Source of the DNA: Bursaphelenchus xylophilus
Taxonomy: Eukaryota > Nematoda > Chromadorea > Rhabditida > Aphelenchoididae
DNA: 64,000 nt
Reading direction: 5' to 3'
Assembly (NCBI GenBank): GCA_904066235.2
Contig: CAJFCV020000004.1
Span: 4,464,001-4,528,000 of the forward strand
Of this stretch, positions 49,305-62,188 are shown piece by piece (within the stretch, counting starts at the first letter, position 1; the number at the start of each line of letters is the position of its first letter). The notes beneath the pieces are model-generated. The model did not search any database. It was not told the DNA's origin and was given only the letters and a program-made list of their open reading frames with translations. The position numbers and the translations under genes are program-made.

Positions 49305-51099
49305 ATGATCAAAGCCTTTATGGAAGGCCTCAGTTTGGATGAAAAACAGGATTTTCTGGTCGATTTGTTGGTAAGTCATCTAAAGTAATGTAAAGTGGGC
49401 TTAGAAATGTACGGATCGGAAGACGGTGGTGAAAGTGACACAAAGAGCAGTAACAGAGCTCCCGGAAATTGTCGAAACCATCGATGAAACGCCGTCGACC
49501 AGCGAGGATTCGCTGTTCAATCATTTACCGGACACCCTGATATTACACATCTTCTCCATGCTAGAACCTAGTAAGTTCTTACTGCTTTTTAGGTTGATTT
49601 TAAGAATGGATTGAACTTAACTGGGCTTCTGATAGTGGGATTGATACTAGTTTGGTTAATTTTTACATTGTACTTGATGCCATCCGATTTTCAGTAGAAC
49701 TCTATAGATGCCTCCGTGTTTCCCGAAGATGGCATAGAATTGCCCTCGAGCAATCGCTTTGGAAGTCCTTTTGTAAGGACCCGGATAAGTATCGGCTTGG
49801 CTCGAGGATCGCAGAACGGCAACAAATCGCCGCCTTGAGCAATAAGGAAGGAGAATTTGAGTGGAAAAGGGTCTTCGAGGAGCGGTTACGGTAAGAAAAA
49901 TTCTATTCGAAGGTAGTTTTTATTATTTTCACTATTTATTTTTTGCACCAAAATTAAGAATTTGATTTTGTGATATCTACCGTAATATAAATTTATATTC
50001 AGATTGTGGAGAAATTGGCATGCCGGCCGCTGTGTTGTCCGTGAATTCCTGGGCCATACTGAGGGAGTGTCCTGCGTCCAGTTTGACTCCGAACGTATTG
50101 TCTCTGCCGGTTATGACAACACAATTCGTCTCTGGGATCGCCGAACCAATTGTGGAGGCCTGGGCCAAATGACTTTGAATGGGCATGTTGCTGCTGTACG
50201 ATGCCTGCATTTGGATGAAGGCCGATTAGCCAGTGGATCGGCCGATAGATCAGTGAGAATATGGGATCTGTCGATGACTCCAAATTGGAGTCACGTCGCT
50301 TGTCGCCAGACCTTGAGAGGACATACGGACACTGTAAGATGCTTACAGGTAAGAGAAAAAAATGTGATAAATGATGGATTCAGATGGAAAGTGAATCTCT
50401 GATCAGCGGATCGTACGATCAAACACTCAAGATTTGGAATATTGAACGAGGACATTGTCTTCGGACATTACAGTAAGCCTAGTATAATATAATTTAACCG
50501 TTTTATAAATTTGTGTTCGTCAGATGGTTCGGGGATTTTGAGGATGCGTGAAGTAATAATTCATGTTTTAGCGGCCACACTGACTCTGTTCTCTGTCTCC
50601 AACACCGTGCCGAACTTGCCCAATTGGCTTCAGGTTCGGCTGACCGGACTGTCCGTCTGTGGGACACAAGGCAGTCCCAATCTATGGCTATCGCCACATT
50701 AAACAACTGTCATGCTGATGCTGTAACTTGTCTGAGATTTGATAACATCAGATTGGTCACCGGATCTGTGGACTCGACCATCAAGGCGTGGGACTTTAGA
50801 AATCTGAAATGTTTATACACAATTGATTGGAGACAGGCCGAAGGACACACCCGAGTCGTCAGATCTGTCCAAATCGATGATTGGAGAATGGTCAGCGCAT
50901 CGGATGATCGAACCATTAAGGTGAGATTGGGGATATTATGCTAGACACCCTTTAGATGTGGAAAATAAGTGACGGAAAGAGAATCTGCACCCTTCAAGGC
51001 CATGCTGATGGTGTGACAAGTGTCCAATTCAACGACCAACTGGTCCTCTCGGCTTCTTTCGATCGAACTGTCCGACTCTGGGACTTCTCCACCTGTTAA
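49305..51099 (+). CDS. F-box/WD40 repeat protein (SCF substrate receptor)
   Basis: Seven exons (49305-49370, 49405-49570, about 49695-49890, about 50004-50349, about 50385-50474, about 50571-50921, about 50956-51099). The N-terminal helix MIKAFMEGLSLDEKQDFLVD resembles the dimerisation segment of Cdc4/FBXW proteins. An F-box (HLPDTLILHIFSMLEPIELY, then RRWHRIALEQSLWKSF) recruits SKP1. At least seven WD40 blades follow, each with GH and WD signatures (FLGHTEGVSC, RLASGSADRSVRIWD, ISGSYDQTLKIWN, VSASDDRTIKMW, SASFDRTVRLWD). It is a ubiquitin-ligase substrate receptor. It is not close enough to sel-10 or lin-23 for a name. AAATTTAG directly before the ATG suggests trans-splicing. Confidence 0.9.
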
Positions 51100-51301
51100 A
51101 TTTAACACCTTGTACAATACATGAAATTATCATTTCAAAAATAGTGTAATCCCTTTTTTTAGCACCCCGTGGATGTAATTTAGTCAGTTAATTAAACTTA
51201 TTATTTATTTCAAGATTTTAAAACGATTAAAAACTGGAGAAACAAGGGGAGTTAACAACGAAAAACAATAACAATTCACAACAAGATCAACAACTGATTG
51301 A

Positions 51302-52528
51302 TTAATCATCGAATTTCGTGCGTTTGTTCTGCGGGCCACCACCGCCGCCGCTTCCACCGAAGGAGCTGTTACGTTTGAAGTCGCCACCACCACCGCCTCG
51401 GTTGAATCCACCACCGCGACCTGAAAATAAGCAAATTTATATTATAATAGGTACAAAAAGAATAATAGATCTTAAAAAGCGGTTTAGCCTGACTCTACTT
51501 TGATATAGAAAGTAGTATTTAATAAAAGAATTCCAGTACTTACCTCCTCGGCCACGATCTCCACCTCCGAATCCTCCACGGCCTCCTCCAAAGCCTCCGC
51601 GACCTCCACGATCGCCTCCGCCGCGACCTCCAAATCCACCTCGGCCTCGGTCGCCGCCGAAACTACCACGTCCACCACCACCGCCTCGGCCTCCTCCAAA
51701 GCCACCCCTTCCACCTCCAGGAGCTCCACGACCTCCTCGGGCCCCTCCTCGCCCGCGGCCTCCAGATTTCTGGGGATTTGTGAATCTTTCGACTGGAAGA
51801 AGTTTGGCTGGGTCGATAAACAGCTTCTGCTCGGATTTGAAGGAGCCAGCTTTGACGCCATCACTGAGTTTTACTGTGAACCCCTGAAAATAAGACGTAA
51901 TTATATTCATCATGATGTGTAAATAAAAAAATAGGCCAATAATGTTCAAACTAGGGAAGGAACACAATTAGCTGAGTACAAGCGAATTCTAAAAGAAAAC
52001 AACGATAATATAAACAAAACTTACATTTTCTTGAGGACTTCCATAGATTTCGTCTATTTTACCAATCTGTTCTTTATTCTGGAAGTAAACTGGAGCGTTG
52101 AAGAACGGAATCTTTCCACAGGTTGTCGTACAAACGAGATCATTCTCACAAGCATGAAGGAATTGACCAACTTCTGAAAAGAACACATAAGCAAGGTGAA
52201 TATGCAGTGATTTCTTGATGAAATTGCAGCAAAACAAAAACCTAGGAGTTTTCAACGGCGTTTAAGCAACAAGGCTTTGTATCTTATCACAAAATACCGT
52301 GTTTTAGGCCAAAATACAGTCAAGACGTTCGATTCTATCATTCAAATCATCACCTAAGTTATGAATAAAAACCAGGGCATCAAAACACTTACCTACGACT
52401 TGTTCTGGTGGTCCCTGGTCTTGCCAGTTGCCACGGCCTCCGCCGCCGCCACCACGACCGCCTCTGAAGCCACCGCCGCCTCCTCGGCCTCCACCACGAC
52501 CACCTCCTCTACCTCCACGGAAACTCAT
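51302..52528 (-). CDS. GAR1: GAR1, H/ACA snoRNP subunit
   Basis: Four exons on the minus strand from the ATG at 52528 to TAA at 51304-51302. The N-terminal GAR domain [16 protein letters not shown] is followed by the conserved core ([62 protein letters not shown]) and a long C-terminal Arg/Gly repeat region ending [13 protein letters not shown]1 works with dyskerin, NHP2 and NOP10 in rRNA pseudouridylation in the nucleolus. The repeat-rich DNA makes open frames in the other phases (for example around 51484-51864), which are shadows. Confidence 0.97.
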
Positions 52529-53022
52529 GTCCTCTAAAAATATCGGGTAAATCAATGTGACAAAAAAAATATAAAACAAATTATTGGCCCGGAATATGCA
52601 ATGCAGCAGATTTCGCGTCTTTTTGCGTTCCTAACAAAGAAAAAATTCGCTTACAACGGAATGCCAAGAGTTTTTCAACTCTCGTTGTTTTCGTGGCGGG
52701 ACGAGGGTTGATAGAATTAGATTGTAAGCTGCATTAGTAGATTGGATTTACAAGAATGTTCGGGCCATAGAAACCCCAAAACATCAAGGATTGAGTTTAG
52801 AAAATGCCGTTTATACAGGGTATCACATTTGCCGCCATTTCTTATTTTTTTGTTTATTAATCGTTCTAATAAAACAAGTAAAAATCATGATTAAAAAACT
52901 TGATACGACATATTAAGCAATTCGAAGTACTTTACAACTTGATATAATGAGAATTGTAAGCATGCCAACTAAGCTAATAAATGCATCATGATGCGCTGAG
53001 ATACGTTTAGACGGCAAGGTTT
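52529..53022. other. Intergenic, no gene seen
   Basis: GAR1 promoter side and 3' flank of the four-helix membrane protein. AT-rich, with no features recognised. Confidence 0.5.
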
Positions 53023-56000
53023 TTAGCGAGTGTCGACGATGGTGTAGTTTCCATAACAGACCCAGGAGACCAGGACGAACAACAGGATGACTTCCACTCC
53101 AATGCAAATCGCGATTCCAATCATATAACGGTAATCGTCGGATCTGGAGTAATCCCTGTTATCCAGCAGGTAAATCGCGGCCAAGACCAGCGACAGAACG
53201 GCCAGCACACAGCTGAAGGTGTGGAGGGCGACATCGACCTTGTGGAAAGGGAGGAATCGGTTGAGAACGGAGGGAAGGGACCAGCCAAGGAGGTATCCAG
53301 TGGTGAGGGTGATGCAGATGTAAGTCTTGGTATACCGTTGCCATTGGCCGGTCGATTGGAGGAGCACCAGGACCAGGACGACGGTCGAAAGAATCTAAAG
53401 ATGTATGTATATACAGGTATGTACATAGGTCATAATTAGCAATAAAATTTCAGTTTTGAATAGATCTTTTGATGACTTTACACTCCATTTCAAAATGATA
53501 GACACGCCTATAAAATTTTCAATTGCGGTGTCGGGGTTCAGTTGACGGATACGAAACCTTAACAGGTTGAGAGAGGAGGTTTGAAAACCTACACCTACAA
53601 ATAAATTTTCTCATTGCACTGTAATTGCACTTTACACAAAAGATTTTCCGAATTTTGGGTGTTTAAAAATGATAGACACGGTTGCTATTTTTGCTAAAAA
53701 CTTGGGAATATGGGCCCCATAGTGCCTGAAATTCTTAGTATGACTGTATTGCAACGGTCTGGACTTTACTGAGCTCAAAAAGCCCAAATTTTTATGCAAT
53801 TGTCCCGGAATTGCACATATACCTCCATTTGGTGCAATCTGGCCTGCATCTGTCAGAAGTCCACTTTCCGTGGGCACAGACAGTGCAGATGCGACCAATG
53901 GTATGTAATGGAGTAGATCTAGTCAGTTTTCACCAGTATGCAACACAAAAATGCGCGGAAATTGCAACGAAAACTGATTCCGCAGCGAAAGTCGTCACTT
54001 CTAAAGCTTCTCAAGCAGGTGCCTGTGGTTTGCACAACCAAAAAAGCTCTGAACTATCTTGAAAAACCACATACAAACGTTATTACATAATCCATATGTC
54101 CAGGCTCAGTCGGGCCAACGCCAGAAAACGTCAAGTTTCCAAAAAGCCCTTTTTGACCCATTTTTAAGCCTACTTTGCACAGATTCACAAAAGAATGGTG
54201 CACTGCGGACCTGCTGAAGCAATGCTGCAGATGCTACCGTGCTAAACGTATTTACAAAAACCTAAACATTCCAGCCTAGAAGTTTTTCTTCGCATCTAGC
54301 TTGTTTCGAAACGTAGGGTAGCCTTCAAAGCTGACTATGTCGCAGCGGAAGCAGTTTTTGTTGCAAATGCCACGCATTTTTTTGTCGCATACTGGGGAAA
54401 ACTGACTGGATCTACTCCACTACATACCATAGGTCGCATCTGCACTGTCTGTGCCCATGGAAAGTGGACTTCTGACAGATGCAGGCCAGATTGCACAAAA
54501 TGGAGGTATATGTGCAATTCCGGGACAATTGCATAAAAATTTGGGCTTTTTGAGCTCAGTAAAGTCCAGACCGTTGCAATACAGTCATACTAAGAATTTC
54601 AGGCACTATGGGGCCCATATTCCCAAGTTTTTAGCAAAAATAGCAACCGTGTCTATCATTTTGAAACACCCAAAATTCGGAAAATCTTTTGTGTAAAGTG
54701 CAATTACAGTGCAATGAGAAAATTTATTTGTAGGTGTAGGTTTTCAAACCTCCTCTCTCAACCTGTTAAGGTTTCGTATCCGTCAACTGAACCCCGACAC
54801 CGCAATCGAAAATTTTATAGGCGTGTCTATCATTTTGAAATGGAGTGTATTCTTGTCATGTATGTATAATACAGGGTGACAAAGAAAAAATGCAACTCAT
54901 ATTTATGGCCATATTTTGTCTAAAACACCAAACTTAACCAAAGTAACGGTGAATATCAGTAACATAGAGCATTGTTAATAGTATGCTCGACCAGTTTTAA
55001 GGTGGCTGTTCTTGGCCCCGAGATAGAGCTCAAAACGTGACTTTAAATTTTGGCCGATTCGCCGAAGCTTTTTTTGGGGAAATCGGTTCCGTTCTTACCG
55101 CAGCAATCAATTAGCGGCTCCAAACTTTTTTGGCGTGAACTAGAGGTCCTGGCTTCTAACTCAACAAAAAACATAGTCCACCGGATTCAGATCCAGCGAG
55201 TAGACGGCCATTTCGCAGACCACATAAAATCGGGAAAACAGGTCCTTTCCTGGCCTTGCGTCTTTTTTGCTTTATAGCTGATGGGGGAATCATGCTACGG
55301 TGTCTGTTTTGAACCGCCAAAGTGCTACTGAGCCCACGGAATCACGATGGTGTACAAAATGTCGCTGGTAGACTTATCGGTTTGGTTCTGGCCCCTTTAT
55401 CCAAGAAAACCAAGGAAAACCAAGGATATCACGCCGCTGGCGCAAGACTTTGCCCCAGGCCATGAGAGGTCGGATTTTTACTGGGTTCAAAAATGGCGGA
55501 CGGTTTTTGACTCTCAACAGTCCAACTCCTGCAATTCTGGTGGTTGTAGGCCTGCTCGATGTTGAAATACTTCTCATCCGCGAACAGGACCTTCTCTCAT
55601 CGCTGAGCTGCGGCGCGACGCTTGAGTTTTCGACATTTTTTGAGCCGTACTTGCTTGTAGTGTTCCGTGAGGCGCTAGGTCTTTTGGAGCTTGTTAGGCT
55701 TGCGCTATGGTGCATTACTGGCCATTCATCGACCAGCTGTTGTGTTGATGACGGTCTGCCGGGCAATCTTTTTCATGGACACCATCAGATTTTGCTTCAC
55801 TCGCTTTTTGATGATCTCAAAGTTGCCAGAAGTATTCAAGATGCGCTTTCTTCTATTTCCTGGACACTTAACATCGTGGCCAAGCTCGTGGATTCGTTTG
55901 GTGGCTTTTGGCATAGCAGATTTTCCTACACCGAGCAGTTTAGCAATCTCACACTGTCCTTTTTCTTCCCGAGACAGGTTTAAAATCGAGGTCCCTCTGT

Positions 56001-56389
56001 TTGACACTCAATACAAAGATGATAATCAATCGATATGGGCATGAAAATCAAAAGACTAGGACAGAAAAACACGGAGAATTTAATGGTATAAAAAATATTT
56101 CGCTACACCTAAACATTTTCGCGGCAGGACCCATGAAAAAAAGTTGCATTTTTTATTTGTCACCCTGTATAAAAAGATGAATTTCTTCGAGTGAACAAAC
56201 TCTGATCTGGTGTAAATTTTGAACATACGATCTTGACTGACCGTGTTCTTACTTTGAAGTTTAGATCGTATTTGAAGATTCCCCACTTACCGCGGTAATC
56301 AGTTTGATCGTCCACATGGGAATGACCTGATGCTGAGTGGTGGTCCCTCCACGGGATGTAGTGACAGTCGAGCGAGTAGTAATCGGCAT
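53023..56389 (-). CDS. Small four-helix membrane protein, MARVEL-like
   Basis: Two exons (56389-56291 and 53394-53023) encode 156 residues. The first starts MPITTRSTVTTSRGGTTTQH and enters a helix (VIPMWTIKLITA) completed by ILSTVVLVLVLLQ across the splice. Further helices are ICITLTTGYLLGWSLPSVL, FSCVLAVLSLVLAAIYLL and YMIGIAICIGVEVILLFVLV, giving four passes with a short tail. This layout fits MARVEL/CKLF-type vesicle or junction proteins, but the family call is by topology only. The 2,896-nt intron is unusual for this window and is filled by two DNA transposons. Confidence 0.82.
53481..54847. mobile_element. Foldback DNA element with ~500-bp inverted repeats
   Basis: The ends are CACTCCATTTCAAAATGATA (left) and its inverted complement (right), flanked by TA at 53479-53480 and 54848-54849. 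Each arm extends about 500 bp (53481 to about 54000, and about 54330-54847) with high identity, separated by ~330 bp of unique sequence. ATGATAGACAC occurs twice per arm, as a terminal and a subterminal repeat. No transposase frame is visible; the mirrored open frames at 53811 and 54335 are copies of the same arm. The TA target and the end sequence suggest a Tc1-type non-autonomous element. Confidence 0.88.
54872..56167 (-). mobile_element. Degenerate Tc1/mariner-type transposon, 1,296 bp
   Basis: The termini begin CAGGGTGACAAAGAAAAAAT and are repeated inverted at the right end (TTTGTCACCCTG), with TA duplications at 54870-54871 and 56168-56169. The minus strand carries a decayed transposase. 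A helix-turn-helix N-terminus (REEKGQCEIAKLLGVGKSAM) lies at about 56007-55726. A later frame holds ADEKYFNIEQAYNHQNCRSW at about 55590-55520, where the DEK-F signature fits the second catalytic Asp of Tc1-like enzymes. Stops and frameshifts separate these. It sits 22 bp from the foldback element inside the same intron. Confidence 0.85.
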
Positions 56390-58811
56390 TTTTGACACCT
56401 AAACAAACGATCTACAAACTCCGAAAGACCAAGAAAAATACGTTACATCGCGGATTAAATTATATTACACATGACAAAATGCAGTCCAAAGAACACTCCC
56501 ATCCACTACATTTCGTGAGAAATTATAATGACAAGCTCAGGGTGTGTGAATAGCTGTAATAAACATGCAAATCACAGTAGTTTTAGAGGATTAGGATTAC
56601 ATTAAACTACCTAAACGTGACATAAAATTTTACGAAATTCCATTTTTACGTAAAAAAATAAAGTTTAAAAGCTATTGTAATTACGGTATCCTACGACGAC
56701 CACTTGTAATCTTGAAAAAAGCTAAGTGGATTAATTAAAGGAAACGCCTTTAATCCGAGGGTTTTGTTCGAATTGTAGCCCTGGAAACTCCGTTTGTTTA
56801 CGCGGTATCACAGTGAAAAAATAAAAAAAAGAAGAGGGATGAGAAAGGACCAGCTGGGTCAAAAAAAAGAAAAAAAAGGGGGGGGGGGAATAGGGCAAAG
56901 GCAATCAATGTTTCAAGGTCATAAAATCAAATAGAAAACCGAAAAATCTGATGGAAAGATGACTAAATTTAAAGTGATTGCGGAAAATTTAGATTACTTG
57001 GCACATTGTGTGACGTATTTTACAAGTACAGCAATTTTGAAAAAGACTGCGAATAGAAAAATTGAAAATTCATATTAAATATGAGGTCATCGGAGAATAG
57101 AAGGACGAAAGATTGCGGTAGGAAGGATTTTTAGCTGGATTCTATTTTACAAAATGATAGACTGCCCAAAAATGCTTAAAATGGCAGTATTTTAAATTAA
57201 CCTCATTCTGTTACCGATTTCTATGCAATTTTATATTATACATGATGACTTTGCGAAAAAAATGTTTTTACATTGTAGCTAAAAATTTTCATGAAGTAGA
57301 CGTTGTGATCAGACATAACAGCCTCTAAGAAATAGTCTCTAGGAATCCAGCAGTATTTATTATAACAAATATTGGCTACCAAAAAATGATGACAATTCCA
57401 TTTTTTACTTCTCACATTTTCGGCTAGTAACTTTTTGCTCCTAACTTTTTCTTGCCTGTATCTGCTATGCATATGGGACCCCATTAATTTTAAAGCGACA
57501 GATGCCTTTTACCAGATCTTACTATCGGAAAATCAAAATTTTATTTTTATTTTTTTCCTTCAAAACCTTTTAATTTTACACTATTTTAAAGTGCTTAAAC
57601 TAATTTTTTAAATTTTATTACATTCTAAATATGACTTGAGGTAAATTCTCCAAAAACAAACGCTCAAAACAGCGCGAAACCTCGTGTAATTTTAGTTATG
57701 CGCATATTTTAGGTCTCCAGTATAATATAATCCCCTTTTCGGAGGAAAAACACGTGAATTTCGGAAAAACGAGCTTTGACAAACGGATAATTGACTAAAA
57801 ATTCATATTAAAACATTTCAAAATTTCCCCAAATTTACCCATCTACAACAACATGAATTTATCAGAGAAACCCGCTGTAATCTGAAGCGGGTATAAATTA
57901 CTGAGCCGCGAAACACACGATAAACAATTGGATTTCGAAAGAGTCACGCGGTTCTAAAATTATCCGGCCAAATGTTTTCGGCCAAAGAATGGGCCAAGAA
58001 AATAGGCTCCGCCCATTTTTTTATAAATTAGAAAGAGTAAAAAAAGAAGAAAGAAATCGATCTTGAACCGGGTTCTGAAACAAAATTTTTCTTCCCTTCA
58101 AATGCCCTGCGGGTGACTCATAAGGGGAAATCGAAAACAAAAATTTTTTACAATTGTTACATAACTATTTACGTTAAAGAAATTGTAATCGCAGTGAGAT
58201 GGAGAAACAAAAATTCAGGCAAGAAATATCGTAAAATGAGATTTATGACATTCCAAAAATAGAAAACGGGTCGTTTGACTTGAGGCAAAAAGAGAAGTCA
58301 ATCAAAAAAAAAACATTCGAAAGGGGAAATGAACCGTGGAGAATGCACTTCTAAACTCGGTAAGAGCTGTTTACTACTCTCGACATTCCATTTGTAATAT
58401 TGCGAAAAGAACTGAGATTTATTTTGTGGGAACCGACCATTATTGCAATGAAATTCTTATGTTATACATGGCGGAGATGAGTATAAAAAATAAATAATAG
58501 AAAATATCAAGATTTTTTATTAAAATTCCTTTTAAAATACGGTGTCGTCTGCAAACGCTATTTTACCGGGCTCAAGAAAATCAGAAACAAAAAAAATCCT
58601 AATTTTGAATTTCCCGCCATTTTTGGCGTCCTGTTTCAAGTGATACAGAGGCTCTAAAACTACCGGAAATTGCCAGCTTTGACGTAAAATATGCTTTGTA
58701 TTTTTAAATTCATAGAAAAAAAGCATTTATGAGAGTTTTGTTATATTACCCATGATGATTTTTGCAAGAATCATGTAATTTTATTATTATGACTCAAATG
58801 ATTCGAAATTA
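56390..58811. other. 2.4-kb gene-poor stretch
   Basis: Sequence between two minus-strand genes. It contains at least five copies of the dispersed motif (56459-56475, 57230-57248, near 57717, near 58460 and 58741-58757), a purine tract at about 56816-56890 and no conserved open frame. The NAS gene's 3' end lies at 58812. Confidence 0.5.
56816..56890. repeat. Purine-rich A/G tract with poly-G run
   Basis: A low-complexity stretch of A and G that ends in a run of about ten G (56879-56889). Such tracts may form triplex or G-quadruplex-like structures or simply be slippage products. Confidence 0.75.
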
Positions 58812-61800
58812 TTAGGGATTGCACAATTTGCAGGTCTTTCCACAATGCCGTTTCTTGATTTCGGTGGAATAAAAGTCGGATTCACAAAATCCATTCTTCT
58901 GCCAGTGCTCGCAGACCTCCGTCTCATCGCATTCTGGGCGCGGCTTCTCGTCCGCATCGAAATCCGGCGCCAAATTGCGGATCTGAGTCTCCGCCTTGGT
59001 CTCGATAATAGGCTGACATCGGAGACAGGTCTTGGGACATCGATCCGACATTAATTTGTAGTATCGGGCATGGGAGCAGAGGGAGGAAAGACGGGCACAA
59101 TCCGATTGTTTGTCCTCACAGGAGGGCTTTGAGGTGTAGCGAACTGAAAGTTGAGATGTTTAGGTTAAACATCAGGCTATGTAATGGAAAAAAATTGGAA
59201 AGAATTTAATTAAAAATTTTGATATTACACTTTAGATGACTAAAATAATGTAATGAGCAGATACTCAAAGAAAAATTATTAAATTTTTTCAAATTTTTCT
59301 CTGAAGTTTCTTGGGTTATATGCATATGAAATTACTGCAAACTTTAGCTATCTCTTCGCAAAGTCATCCGAGATATTCAACAACCCTCGTCCTGCGGTCG
59401 ATAAGTTTCTTACCCGATCTAAACTGCAACTTGAAGCCTCTCGTTTTGTAGGCGGAGAAGGCGATGATAACTGCAGTGTCGCCTTCGCTTTCCAGATATC
59501 CTAAATTGTCCGCATCCGACTGGCAACAGACCCTGAAGGTTATATTTTACCGTTAATTAGGGACTCTCACCTTGATCCAGTCATTGAGAAATCTTTAATT
59601 TTAATTTCAATTCCAGAGTAAAAGCAGCCCGCTGAACATGCTCCATAGACATCCAACAGTTTTATTTGAACTTTTTCGTCTGCTGGCGCCTAAAAAATAT
59701 TTTTTTTTGATTTTTTTAAAAACCTCAAAAAAACTTGGACTTAGTCATCGTATGTTAAAGTCTCACCTTGATATGCCACGTGCAAGAAGAATGTCGATCA
59801 GCGAGAGTAACTTGCTTCGAAACAACCCGATTACTCAACGTCTGCCATTCCTTTGAGGCCGCGATTACTTGGCCACAATTCTTTTCGGCAAAGAATTGGC
59901 CCTCAGGCAATTCCGAGCAATCCTTCCCACCAAATCCGGATGGGCAAATACAGGTGTCGCAAGAATCATGTCTTCTGAATCCTCCGTTCCGACAGATCAC
60001 TCCATTGGCACAATTTTTGGTGCATCCACTAAAAATGATACTATAGTAGACACCAGAACTAAAAAAAAGTTGATATAATTGTTAAAAAATCAGTTTTGCT
60101 TTCCACCTACTAATAAATATTCATGGCCAGCAGATCCGCAAAGCTTGGCCCAACATTGTTTCCCATGGTGTGCTGATAAATCTTGTCCTTGGCCAGCATT
60201 GTGACCACCCCTTTGGAAGCATCGGCTGAAATTTCGGTAATGTTTGCCAACTGAACTTACTGTCCGCGTAATGCATAACAGACCCATAATCATATGGGAC
60301 TCCGTAGTTATTGTTCGTGGATTCTGTTTGTTTCGAAAATTGCGATGCCAAAGTTGGGGAGAGATTGGAATAAACAATTTTGACGTAGGAATCTCGGTCG
60401 TAACGGGATTGACTGTGGAAAAATCCTGGAAATAATATTATAGTAGAATTGGAGTAAGGTTTTTGAAACAAAAGCCGATTTTTAAGGGGTTATAATTTCA
60501 TCTCTCTACTAAAAAATCAATTTTTAATGTAGTGATTATAGCTTAAAAATTAAAAATTTTTTAAGAGCTCTGCTTTCTTTCGAAAAAAAGCTTTTAAATT
60601 AAAAAAAAAACGACAAAGACCCTACCCATGGTATGTCCAACTTCATGAGTGATGATCCCAAACTGTTCGCACCCCCTTCCAATGGACACAACCTGTTCAG
60701 CTTGTCCAAAAGCCTTCCCAACTTGCGAATAGCAGCCTCCGCCTTGGAAGAAGCGCACCCGCGGATGGAAACTTCCATTCTCTTCGAAAGTAATGCAGGT
60801 GTTCTCCTCCCAGAACTTGATTCCTTTCCGGATTAAATTCCTGGTACTGGGACTTAGATTTGAATGGAAATAATAGGAGATTGGCTGCCCTACAGTCCAT
60901 TGGTTCTTGGGGAAAGATGGCCCGGTTTGGGCTTGTCGTTTCCTCCGATGCCTCAGGGTTTTATTACAATTCTTGTGAGAGTTAGTCTCGCGTTTTTCTC
61001 GAATACTTTCTTCATATTCGGCCAGAGTTTCGGCCCATTCCACGTCTTCATTCTCTTCATTTTCATCTTTTATCTCGGGGATTTGCCCATAAATATCGTG
61101 GAGCTGGGTGGTTAAGTTTTTCCCTTCCAACGGATCAACTTCTTGGAGATCTTGTAAGGCGGCATCAGCCAGAACTCGACTCTGCTGGGTGTTTAGCACC
61201 ATGTCGGACTAAGAAGAGTAAAAATTTTGGTAAAATACGATGACAATAGCTAAATCCGATGACAATACAAGAGACATATAAAAAACGTTCTTCTAGCGTC
61301 TCAACTTTACCTGAAACATGTAATCAGCGACCGGCTGATTGATGACATCGGCCCCTTCCAGCCCTTGGTTGATCTGATTCGCGTCTTTGGCCCGGATCCA
61401 TTGCATCAACTAGAAGACAATAGATTTACAAGCTTTGGTATTTTGATAGATTCCTATTTCCTCAAATTCTAGTTTCAAATTTTGCTCTTCAAAAAAAAAC
61501 TGTTTGACTTTTGCACCGACAATCCTTGTAGGCGGCGTCAACAAACAATCGCGTTCAGATGACGCAAAAGAAAGCAAAAACTAATTAAAATGTATGTTTG
61601 AAGCTGAATTGAACTTACCTCAGCATCCCGCTGAACTTCTACTTTGGCCAATTTTATTTTTTTCTTGGCCAATCTTGTCTGGATCAGACTCAGGAAGCCT
61701 CGGACTCGCTCGGATTCGGAGATGTGTTCACTCATCGCATCCATGAAAACAGCACGCATCTGAAACAGAAATAAAATTTGAATTTCTCAAATTTTTAAGT

Positions 61801-62188
61801 AGGTGATCTAACACATTGTATCTTTCACAAGTTTCAAAACTTTCTTGACCAAAAAATTTAGAAATTAGGGTTAAAATTATTAACCCTGGAGCGCGCCTTT
61901 GGCTGTCTCCGACTCAGTATTGTCACTAGACGCTCGGAAAACCATGTTCAACCTTTCAAAGGTATCAATAACAGCTTCTGATTTGCAGAGGATCTTGCTT
62001 CAAGTTGCCAACCCATTTTACACTTTTCAAATAAAGATTTAATCCTTCCGAAATCCCCCTACCTGATAAGGCGGCAACGGCTTGTTAACGCCGCTCTCCG
62101 GGGATCTTGTAACCACAATAACCTTCGCTTCGCCATTTAAAAATACAAAATACAGTAGCGCTGATAACAAGCAGGACATGTCGAACAT
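58812..62188 (-). CDS. Astacin metalloprotease (NAS) with EGF, CUB and two ShK domains
   Basis: About ten minus-strand exons from the ATG at 62188 to TAA at 58814-58812. A signal peptide (MFDMSCLLSALLYFVFLNGE) and a propeptide of about 190 residues precede a furin-like RHRRKR site. The astacin domain holds the zinc motif HEVGHTMGFFHSQSRYDR, split by the intron near 60626/60430, and the Met-turn YGSVMHY. Then come an EGF-like module (CTKNCANGVICRNGGF, CICPSGFGGKDC), a CUB domain (SCTWHIKAPADEKVQI) and two ShK modules (CARLSSLC...CLRC and CEHWQKNGFCESDF...CKLC). Nematode NAS proteins with CUB domains process cuticle or moulting substrates. The last exon encodes the second ShK and stops right after its final cysteine. 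Confidence 0.94.

Noticed and set aside
51484..51864. Glu/Val/Ala-rich frame on the minus strand
   Set aside because: An alternative reading phase of the GAR1 Gly/Arg repeats.
53811..54517. Two similar small proteins at 53811-54062 and 54335-54517
   Set aside because: They are the same sequence read from the two arms of the foldback element.
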